Assembly (NCBI GenBank): GCA_029555925.1
Contig: JAKPQU010000486.1
Span: 1-17,880, forward strand
Direction: 5' to 3'
Length of the DNA: 17,880 nucleotides
DNA from: Bacillota bacterium
Lineage (GTDB): Bacteria > Eremiobacterota > SpSt-956 > JAKJGF01
The notes under the pieces are model-generated. The model was given only the letters and a program-made list of their open reading frames with translations, did not search any database and was not told where the DNA came from. The stretch's first letter is position 1. Each line of letters starts with the position of its first letter. Shown in pieces: positions 8,099-14,076 of this stretch. A program made the position numbers and the translations under genes.

Positions 8099-8704
8099 TT
8101 ATCTATAATTATGAAATTCAAAAGTGTCTATAGCTCTCACAGTACCTTCTAAACTTGGCGAATTATGCCTGGCCAGTTCCACATCCCAGAAAGAATTAAC
8201 AAAATTTATAAGTGGTTCATTATAATTGGGTACCTGTTTTGCAGTGCTTCCTTTCCTCGGAACTATATCATCTCTGAGGCTTCTCTTTCTTGACCTCTTT
8301 GTAAGTTCAATCAAAAATTGCTTGGCGTCAGAAATATTATCTGCAGGAGTTGGAATTAAATCTTCTTTTATGCCGAGAAATTTAGAAAAATTAAATCTAT
8401 CAGCTAGAATCCAGGCTTCTACTTCTCTGACTGCAACGCGAAATAATAGATTGGGATGTCTGGGACAGGGCAGCCACTCCGCTATAAGTCCTGGAGCACA
8501 TTCTCCATTATCAAGGTCAGTCAATACCAGATAAGCTATAGCTTTAGCTCCATTATTAAAACCTTTTATGGTTTTTTTCAGATAACCGAAGCCGTCTTTA
8601 ATGTAGCAGTTACAGACTTTATAAGGAATCCCTGAATGAAAAATTATTTTTTTCAAAACAGATTCACTTAATATATCTTCAAAAGCCAGATTTATAGGTA
8701 TCAT
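8099..8704 (-). CDS. DUF4276-like TOPRIM-type protein, partner of the upstream ATPase
   Basis: A 201-residue protein that I place, with moderate confidence, in the DUF4276/TOPRIM-like group. Suggestive features are an early acidic residue (E9), the strand-ending 'YLVLTDLD' (D63 and D65) and 'VREVEAWILAD' (E94, E96, D102), in the order expected for a TOPRIM-type metal site. The C-terminal half is basic ('KRSRKRSLRDDIVPRKGS'), consistent with nucleic-acid contact. It starts two bases after the stop of the AAA ATPase gene with only a distant GAGG, so translation is probably coupled. Separate ATPase and TOPRIM genes next to each other recall OLD-family and PARIS (AriA/AriB) arrangements, where the TOPRIM protein is the effector nuclease. 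That role is inference from arrangement and motif order. Confidence 0.65.
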   Translation of the reverse strand: MIPINLAFEDILSESVLKKIIFHSGIPYKVCNCYIKDGFGYLKKTIKGFNNGAKAIAYLVLTDLDNGECAPGLIAEWLPCPRHPNLLFRVAVREVEAWILADRFNFSKFLGIKEDLIPTPADNISDAKQFLIELTKRSRKRSLRDDIVPRKGSTAKQVPNYNEPLINFVNSFWDVELARHNSPSLEGTVRAIDTFEFHNYR

Positions 8705-8706
8705 TG

Positions 8707-9858
8707 TTAAAAAAGCCTCAGCTGCCTCATATCATTAATATTTTTAGGTGTTATATGAGGAATAACTGCTTCGCCAACACTGAGTCCTCCTTCTAAAAGA
8801 TATCTTATTTCCTTATTAGAAGAAGATACCTGAACCTCAGTCCCGTCAGAACCAGGTATAAGAAGAAGAATTTCTTCTCCTCCGATACCGCGATCAGAGA
8901 GAAGATCGGCACTGTGGGTACTCATAATAATCTGTCTTTTCCTTTTTTTCTGTACTTTACTAATCAAAGAAGGGATTTTATTTACTATTTCGGCATTTAG
9001 AGATAACTCCGGTTCTTCTAATAATAATAAAGAATCTCCTTCCAGTAATGACCATAGAAAACCAATTAACCTTAAAGTTCCATCGGAAAACTGATCTTCT
9101 CTTTGCTTCCCGGCTTTCGGTCTCCAGTGCTCATAAATCGCTTCAAGATGAGGTATTCCTGATTCATCTTTAATAAGAGATAACTTTTTCAACTGTGGCA
9201 CAGCTATACGAAGCGCATCTTCAATTTTTTTGAGTCGTGACTTTTGTGTCCTTTCAGATGTTTTCGCAACACGTTCCAGAAAACTTCTTCCAAAGGGATC
9301 TCCTGGAATGCCGGGGCCCAGAAAGGCATCAGGATGACGTATAAGTTGCGGAACAAGATGCAGATAAAGAATAGAATCGAAAAATTTCGCTATTTCTCTA
9401 AAAGATTGATTGGCATTTATCTGTTCAAGATGTGTCTGGGTAAGTCGAATTTTATCTTTTTTATCATTTTCATCTGGCCGATCAAGTAAAAGTTTATTTT
9501 CTTTCCACACTTTTTCATAGACAAGGCAGGGTTTACGATATCCTCGTTCCTGTTTAATTCCAAGAGCATATTTCCATAAAGGACTCTGCCCGGAACTCTC
9601 AGTAAGATGTATTTCTATTTTAACATCCGGGTCTTCTCTTGCAGAAAGGCAGCGAAGTTTTGTAATGCCACCACGGTCGTTAACGGCTTTCTGAAGGCCT
9701 CCTCCCTGTTTGACTATATCATAAAGAAAACGCAATACATCAAGAAAATTTGACTTTCCACATGCATTTGGGCCTACAAGAAAAATTCTCTCTCCCATAT
9801 CAACATCTACAGATCTAAAATTTCGCCAATTTTTCAGGCTTATATGAGAAACTATCAT
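8707..9858 (-). CDS. AAA ATPase (SMC/OLD-like, AAA_21 type)
   Basis: A 383-residue ABC-type ATPase of the RecF/OLD/SMC-like class without an obvious fused nuclease domain. 'ISLKNWRNFRSVDVDMG' is the usual N-terminal strand pair, Walker A is GPNACGKSN (residues 29-37), the signature motif is SDGTLR (258-263), Walker B is LLLLEEPE (ending at 284) and the switch histidine is in STHS (H315). No long coiled coil is seen; the insertion between about residues 60 and 250 is short. In PARIS and split OLD systems such an ATPase holds and releases a TOPRIM effector on sensing a phage trigger. The DUF4276-like gene directly downstream (two-base gap) fits that. It could instead regulate the helicase. GAGGT lies seven bases before the ATG. 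It is the second gene of the operon. Confidence 0.88.
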   Translation of the reverse strand: MIVSHISLKNWRNFRSVDVDMGERIFLVGPNACGKSNFLDVLRFLYDIVKQGGGLQKAVNDRGGITKLRCLSAREDPDVKIEIHLTESSGQSPLWKYALGIKQERGYRKPCLVYEKVWKENKLLLDRPDENDKKDKIRLTQTHLEQINANQSFREIAKFFDSILYLHLVPQLIRHPDAFLGPGIPGDPFGRSFLERVAKTSERTQKSRLKKIEDALRIAVPQLKKLSLIKDESGIPHLEAIYEHWRPKAGKQREDQFSDGTLRLIGFLWSLLEGDSLLLLEEPELSLNAEIVNKIPSLISKVQKKRKRQIIMSTHSADLLSDRGIGGEEILLLIPGSDGTEVQVSSSNKEIRYLLEGGLSVGEAVIPHITPKNINDMRQLRLF

Positions 9859-9900
9859 ATTTTATACCTCAAATAATTATTTATTCTAAAATAAAATCAG

Positions 9901-12900
9901 TCAAACTGTTAGTTTTACAGCTTTTTTCCAGTCACCTGCATCAGCCAGATACCTTACAACAGTCCTTTCTTCTCTTACATCCATATTATTAAAAGGATCC
10001 TGGATTATATGAAGTTCCGGACTGATTTTACACTTATTTACTATATAAAGCCAGTAAAGATGACGAAGTCTATCTGCTTTTACCCATTCGTTCGTTGTAA
10101 GAGCAATTGCTCCGTCAGATGCCCTGCCTTTTACTTCTATATAACGTATATCTTCCCCGTCAGGAGAAACTGAACGAATATCAAATCCCAGATTCTGAGA
10201 ACTTACATCCTCTGGAATACGTCCCTCTTTCTCTTCATACTTCATGGCATATTCCATAGCAATAAGTTCAACCTCATCATCCCTGTGCATGGTATCTTTT
10301 AACTGAGGATCTTTAATTGACATAGGGAAAACAGCAGTTAATCCAATAATTTCAGGAGCTACAGGGTATATCTCTTTTTCCTTTTCTACTTCATTCAATC
10401 GTTCTTTTTTCCTTATTTTTATATTTGCAAGCCTCTTCTTTTCTTCACTTATGGCAAGAAGCATATCTTCACCGGAAAAAGATCTTTCTTCATACTGCAT
10501 AAGCTTTTCAGTGCTTTTATTTATAAGAACCTTAAAGGATTCATTCAAATATTTTTCTTTTATTTCCAGTTCATGGAGACGTTCTTTTTTTATTTCTTCA
10601 AGATATGAAGAAGAAATATTTTTAAAGAAAAAGCCTTTAATTTCTTTATTTTTTGCTGTTTTCTGAGACAGTTCTTTAATAGAATAATCATTATACTCTG
10701 CCGGCTTTAAATCATGAAGAATAAAAGCACCCGCTGCCTGCATATGCCCGTTACTTTTCTCTTTAATAGCAAATATACGGCGGGATATTTCTCTTCCAAG
10801 ACCATCTCTTACAGTACCTTCTACAAACCATAAAAGGTATGGTTCTTCACTTTCAGGATCCTGAAAGATGGCTCCCTTTTCAAGATGGGGAATAGTTTCT
10901 TTTAATGTTTCTTCCAGAACTGATTCAAATAAAGAATGGCCGGGAGAGAAAAGATGAACCTTTGAAGGATCATCTTTATCCAGGTCTTCTTTACGGAAAG
11001 TAAAAGCCGGATATGAAGACTTTACTTCTCCAAATCTGCGACGGAATATACGGTCATATTCTCTGCGTAATTTCTGGGAAACTTTCTCCAGTCTGAAGCG
11101 TCCGTCTGCACGTTTTTGAATTTCTTTCCCGTCAGAAATAAAAGAATAGGCATCAGTAAAATATTTTTCAATATATTCAGGCATAAGCCTCTGTGCTCTT
11201 GAATGATTTTCTTCATTTTTTATATCGGGAAGATTTACATAACGTTTTGCAAGACCCAGTTCTTTTGCTTCTTCTATTGTTTTCTGGTGTTCTTCACTTA
11301 CAGCCTTATCAATGGACTTAATAACATCAGTAAGTTTTCTCCTGTTAGAAATGCAATCCATAATAAGTTCACTCAACTTTATATTTGAATCATCTAACAG
11401 ATCTCCCAGTATATCAAAAACCCTGTCTGATCCTAGATCTTTTTTCATTCTTTCTATTTTTTCCAGGAGTTTACCAAGTACATCACCTTCACGGGTATCT
11501 TTTGCTACCATATTGAATATAAAAACTTCGTTTTTCTGCCCGATACGATGGATACGGCCCATTCTCTGTTCAATGCGATTGGGATTCCAGGGAATATCGT
11601 AGTTTACCATCTGATTACAGAATTGAAGGTTAATCGATTCACCGCCAGCTTCAGTGGCTATCATAATCTGACAGGTTTTATCATGTTTAAACAGTTCCTG
11701 TGCTTCCCTGCGCTGGTCCAGGTTTTTAGATCCATCTATAGTTACAACTTTAAACCCCTGGCGTGTCAGGTTTTCTACAAGGTAATTCAACGTATCTTTT
11801 GCTTCAGTAAAAATAAGAAGTTTTTCTTTTCGTTCAATAATACCTTCTTTTTTCATTACTGTATCCATAAGTTCCAGAAGCTTTGTTTCCATACCACCTG
11901 TTTCAACTTCAAAAGCCTGTTCTGCCAGCTCAGCGAGAAGCTCTATTTCTGTTTCAAGTTCCTCTTCTGAATCTGACATAGAAAGCCTCTCTAATAATTC
12001 TTCTTCCACACCCCATCGCTGCATTTCTTCCATATCATCAAAATTATCAATATCAATACCTTCTGATGTCAGCTTATCTTCATCAAATAGAAGCTCTTTT
12101 CTTATTGATTTATATCTTTTCACTTCTTCCAGTAATTCGCTGAGCTTTTTCTTTCTTCTCTCTAAAGAAAGTCTGATTGCTCTTACAGATGATGCAAGAC
12201 GACGCTGAAGAAGCATCATGACAAAACCGACACTACGCTTACCCTGCTGTATAGCACGATTAAAATGGTCTGATACATAACTGGTAACTGCTTCATATAA
12301 ATTCTTTTCTGCATCGGAGAGCTTCACATAAACAGTTTTAGGAGTCCTTTCCGGGAAAAGTTTATTCCCATCAAATTTTACCATTTCTTCCTTTAGCCTT
12401 CTGAGAAAAATGGGATTTTCTTTACTTCTTACAGCTTTTTCAAGAATCTGATGATCTGAAAAGAGATCTTTATCCAGAAGTTCGAGAAGAAGTCTAAAAT
12501 TTTCAGAATCACCTTTATGGGGAGTTGCAGTAAGAAGAACCATATGCTTTGTCCTCTGTGATAGTTCTTCTCCAAGGCGATAAAGCTTTTTTTTATCAAT
12601 CTTTACTCTTTTTTTTCCGTAGCTATAAGCAGCCATTTTATGAGCCTCATCAACAATAACCAGATCCCATTCCACTTCTTTAAGAGCATCAAGCTGTTCA
12701 TCCATTGCAGACCAATAAAGTGAAGTAATACATCGATCATATTCATGCCAGCAATTCTTACCTGTAAGATTATTTTTCATTGCACCATCAATAATAGTAA
12801 AATCTTCACTGAATTTTTCCTTGAGTTCTTCCTGCCACTGTCTTTTAATAAGAGGAGGAACTAAAATTAAAATCCTATCTGCAATTCCTCTATAACGAAG

Positions 12901-13338
12901 TTCTTTTAAAAGAAGACCTGCCATTATAGTTTTACCGGCTCCTGGATCATCGGCCAGTAAAAATCTAATTACAGGTTGTCTGAGAAGATAAGAATAAACA
13001 GCTTCCAGTTGATGCGGAAGAGGATCAATCTGAGAAATACTTACTGCAAAATAAGGATCATATTCATAAGCGAGGCGAATTCTTCTTGATTCGATAGCCA
13101 GATGAAAAGCAAGAGAATTTCCTGTAAAATCAAGCCCCTGGTGTCCAGCAATAATTTCTAACCTTTCCAACTGACTTTTATCAATCATTGTTCCTTCATA
13201 AGAAGTACGTGTATCACGTCCAACTGCATCTATTTGAAGAGCAAAACCAAAATCATCAACACTGAGCACTCTTACTGCTTCAGGCCAAAAAGAACCTTTC
13301 AGAACCATACCCTTTTTAATCTCTTTTAGTTCTGACAT
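9901..13338 (-). CDS. SNF2-type helicase with C-terminal DUF3883-like domain
   Basis: A 1145-residue superfamily 2 translocase of the SNF2/RapA type, resembling the DrmD helicase of DISARM. Walker A is DDPGAGKT (residues 130-137), the DEAH box is at 230-233, 'TATPHKGDS' at 270-278 and motif VI QRMGRIHRIGQ at 591-601, so both ATPase lobes are intact. The middle is rich in Glu and Lys (about 400-480 and 930-1000) and probably helical. Near the C-terminus, 'LGFDIRSVSPDGEDIRYIEVKG' and 'TTNEWVKADRLRHLYWLYIV' match DUF3883, a domain with a restriction-endonuclease-like fold; EVK is at 1068-1070. The expected role is movement along invading DNA and possibly cleavage. It is the first gene of the operon, with GGAGG seven bases before the ATG. 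The upstream region (13339-13580) should hold the operon's control sites. Confidence 0.9.
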   Translation of the reverse strand: MSELKEIKKGMVLKGSFWPEAVRVLSVDDFGFALQIDAVGRDTRTSYEGTMIDKSQLERLEIIAGHQGLDFTGNSLAFHLAIESRRIRLAYEYDPYFAVSISQIDPLPHQLEAVYSYLLRQPVIRFLLADDPGAGKTIMAGLLLKELRYRGIADRILILVPPLIKRQWQEELKEKFSEDFTIIDGAMKNNLTGKNCWHEYDRCITSLYWSAMDEQLDALKEVEWDLVIVDEAHKMAAYSYGKKRVKIDKKKLYRLGEELSQRTKHMVLLTATPHKGDSENFRLLLELLDKDLFSDHQILEKAVRSKENPIFLRRLKEEMVKFDGNKLFPERTPKTVYVKLSDAEKNLYEAVTSYVSDHFNRAIQQGKRSVGFVMMLLQRRLASSVRAIRLSLERRKKKLSELLEEVKRYKSIRKELLFDEDKLTSEGIDIDNFDDMEEMQRWGVEEELLERLSMSDSEEELETEIELLAELAEQAFEVETGGMETKLLELMDTVMKKEGIIERKEKLLIFTEAKDTLNYLVENLTRQGFKVVTIDGSKNLDQRREAQELFKHDKTCQIMIATEAGGESINLQFCNQMVNYDIPWNPNRIEQRMGRIHRIGQKNEVFIFNMVAKDTREGDVLGKLLEKIERMKKDLGSDRVFDILGDLLDDSNIKLSELIMDCISNRRKLTDVIKSIDKAVSEEHQKTIEEAKELGLAKRYVNLPDIKNEENHSRAQRLMPEYIEKYFTDAYSFISDGKEIQKRADGRFRLEKVSQKLRREYDRIFRRRFGEVKSSYPAFTFRKEDLDKDDPSKVHLFSPGHSLFESVLEETLKETIPHLEKGAIFQDPESEEPYLLWFVEGTVRDGLGREISRRIFAIKEKSNGHMQAAGAFILHDLKPAEYNDYSIKELSQKTAKNKEIKGFFFKNISSSYLEEIKKERLHELEIKEKYLNESFKVLINKSTEKLMQYEERSFSGEDMLLAISEEKKRLANIKIRKKERLNEVEKEKEIYPVAPEIIGLTAVFPMSIKDPQLKDTMHRDDEVELIAMEYAMKYEEKEGRIPEDVSSQNLGFDIRSVSPDGEDIRYIEVKGRASDGAIALTTNEWVKADRLRHLYWLYIVNKCKISPELHIIQDPFNNMDVREERTVVRYLADAGDWKKAVKLTV

Positions 13339-13366
13339 ACCAGACCTCCAAATTTGAAGATATTAT

Positions 13367-13380
13367 TCAAGTATTCTTGA
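13367..13380. promoter_or_regulatory. Candidate operator palindrome TCAAG-N4-CTTGA
   Basis: A perfect 5-base inverted repeat with a 4-base centre, about 30 bases upstream of the helicase start codon. This is where a repressor would block early transcription of the defence operon. It is short enough to occur by chance. Confidence 0.3.
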
Positions 13381-13416
13381 CAGGAAATTAAAAACCCTTC
13401 AATGTAAAAGGCAGAA

Positions 13417-13437
13417 AGGTGTGTTTTTTATACACCT
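13417..13437. other. Hairpin-forming inverted repeat AGGTGTGT/ATACACCT
   Basis: An 8-pair stem (one G-T pair) around a 5-T loop, in the leader of the defence operon or just upstream of its promoter. No T-run follows the stem in either direction, so it is unlikely to be a simple terminator. It may be a regulator site or a leader-RNA structure. Confidence 0.35.
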
Positions 13438-13502
13438 GAATTATTAAATTACCAGAATATTCAGATTCGTGGTTGAAGCTTATTAAATTAAGAAGGTCTT
13501 TC

Positions 13503-13531
13503 TTGAATATTTTTTTCCTGAATGATATAAT
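13503..13531 (+). promoter_or_regulatory. Extended -10 sigma70-type promoter for the 111-residue gene
   Basis: TTGAAT (13503-13508), a 17-base spacer and TATAAT (13526-13531) preceded by TGA, giving an extended -10 element. The predicted start is near 13538, about 40 bases before the ATG at 13581. The block AATGATATAATT is identical to that of the RNA-gene promoter at 13930-13941. Confidence 0.75.
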
Positions 13532-13580
13532 TCTTAAATAAAATTACGTACAAAACTATTAATGAAGAGGGGAGTTATAT

Positions 13581-13916
13581 ATGATAGAAGTAAAACTTGA
13601 CGATCTCGTAAGGGGCCCTGCAAAGGACACAGGTATTTTTGATAAGGTTATACTCGGCTTTCAGGCCCTTTTCCCTGTAAAAGAAGGAGAAGCCCTTCAC
13701 AGTGCCATTCAAACAAGTTTTGAAACAGGTCTGAAGATAGGTTATCAGGCAGGAAAATATTTTTCCGAATTTGAGAAAAAGAGTAATGAAATAGCCAAAT
13801 TCAGTATTGAAAATTTAAAAAATTCCATAGAGGCGGAACAGAAATTACTGGAAAAAAGAAAAGATTATGATATGGTAACAGCAGGCAAACCGGAAAAAGA
13901 AGAAAAGAAAATTTGA
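13581..13916 (+). CDS. Hypothetical protein, 111 residues, unknown family
   Basis: I do not recognise this protein. The N-terminal half (MIEVKLDDLVRGPAKDTGIF...FPVKEGEALHSAIQTSFETGLKIGYQAGKYF) looks folded, with Gly and aromatic residues spaced through it. The C-terminal half (about residues 60-111) is highly charged and probably helical, with coiled-coil character, and ends in a Lys/Glu-rich tail. There is no signal peptide or membrane segment. It is real by its signals: a strong promoter at 13503-13531 and the GAGGGGAG ribosome site about eight bases before the ATG. It is the only protein gene on the plus strand. Its stop codon lies inside the -35 element of the next promoter, so it and the RNA gene are closely packed. 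It lies divergent from the defence operon, but its codons give no reason to link it functionally. Confidence 0.8.
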   Translation: MIEVKLDDLVRGPAKDTGIFDKVILGFQALFPVKEGEALHSAIQTSFETGLKIGYQAGKYFSEFEKKSNEIAKFSIENLKNSIEAEQKLLEKRKDYDMVTAGKPEKEEKKI

Positions 13917-13940
13917 CTTTTAACTGCTAAATGATATAAT
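13913..13940 (+). promoter_or_regulatory. Strong extended -10 promoter of the small RNA gene
   Basis: TTGACT (13913-13918), a 16-base spacer and a perfect TATAAT (13935-13940), with TGA directly before it as an extended -10. The predicted first base is at 13946-13948, exactly where the 12-base terminal stem of the RNA begins. The -35 element overlaps the stop codon of the upstream 111-residue gene. Confidence 0.85.
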
Positions 13941-13947
13941 TTTAATA

Positions 13948-14057
13948 TGAAAGATATGCTATAACATAAGTTGCTTACATACTTCTGGTAGCAGACTATA
14001 AATCTGCCGGGTTCGACTCCCTTGATAAAACAGCAACTTTAACTTGCATATCTTTCA
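13948..14057 (+). ncRNA. tRNA-like small RNA, possibly Y RNA (YrlA) type
   Basis: A compact RNA of about 110 bases. Its ends pair perfectly over 12 bases (TGAAAGATATGC at 13948-13959 with GCATATCTTTCA at 14046-14057). Inside, after an internal loop, AAGTTGCT (13968-13975) pairs with AGCAACTT (14032-14039) like an acceptor stem. The core resembles a tRNA: a D-arm-like part containing CTGGTA (13985-13990), an anticodon-like hairpin GCAGA-CTATAAA-TCTGC (13991-14007) and a T-arm-like hairpin GGGTTCGACTCCC (14009-14021), which contains the perfect B-box GGTTCGACTCC. It is not a normal tRNA: the T stem has only three clear pairs, there is almost no variable loop, ten extra bases separate T-arm and acceptor-like stem, and no CCA end is present. 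A tRNA mimic at the end of a long terminal stem is the design known for bacterial YrlA Y RNAs, which bind Ro60-type (Rsr) proteins. No Ro gene is in the window, so that identity is inference. The promoter and terminator make the transcript itself well supported. Confidence 0.75.
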
Positions 14058-14070
14058 GTTTTATTTTTTT
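14046..14070 (+). terminator. 3' stem strand and T-tract ending the small RNA
   Basis: The 3' strand of the 12-base terminal stem (14046-14057) is followed at once by GTTTTATTTTTTT (14058-14070). The whole RNA therefore acts as a long-looped intrinsic terminator. The T-tract ends six bases before the convergent HDOD gene's stop. Confidence 0.7.
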
Positions 14071-14076
14071 AGCTCC

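Larger units (their letters stand above)
13339..13580. other. Divergent intergenic control region
   Basis: This gap separates the minus-strand defence operon from the plus-strand 111-residue gene. It contains the palindrome TCAAG-TATT-CTTGA (13367-13380), the hairpin-forming pair AGGTGTGT/ATACACCT (about 13417-13437), and a direct repeat TTATTAAATTA (13441-13451 and 13480-13490). All are candidate operator or RNA elements. The plus-strand promoter is clear (13503-13531). I could not find a convincing promoter for the minus-strand operon, although it must start here or read through from further upstream. No coding region is present. Confidence 0.5.

Noticed and set aside
1944..13338. A BREX or classical DISARM locus
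   Set aside because: No PglZ, BrxC/BrxL, DrmA or DrmB-like protein is recognisable. The methylase is of the DUF1156 type and the large ATPase is DUF499, so only the helicase resembles a DISARM component.
13377..13405. A plus-strand promoter based on the perfect TTGACA at 13377
   Set aside because: The -10 position (CAATGT/AATGTA) is poor, and a much better promoter lies downstream at 13503-13531.
13968..14039. A normal tRNA gene with anticodon ATA in the loop CTATAAA
   Set aside because: The T stem has only three firm pairs, the variable loop is nearly absent, ten extra bases lie between T-arm and acceptor-like strand, and there is no CCA. The outer 12-bp stem and the terminator show a larger separate RNA.
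13948..14057. A retron msr-msd RNA, because the ends form an inverted repeat
   Set aside because: There is no reverse transcriptase gene in the window, and the interior is tRNA-like without the long msd hairpin.
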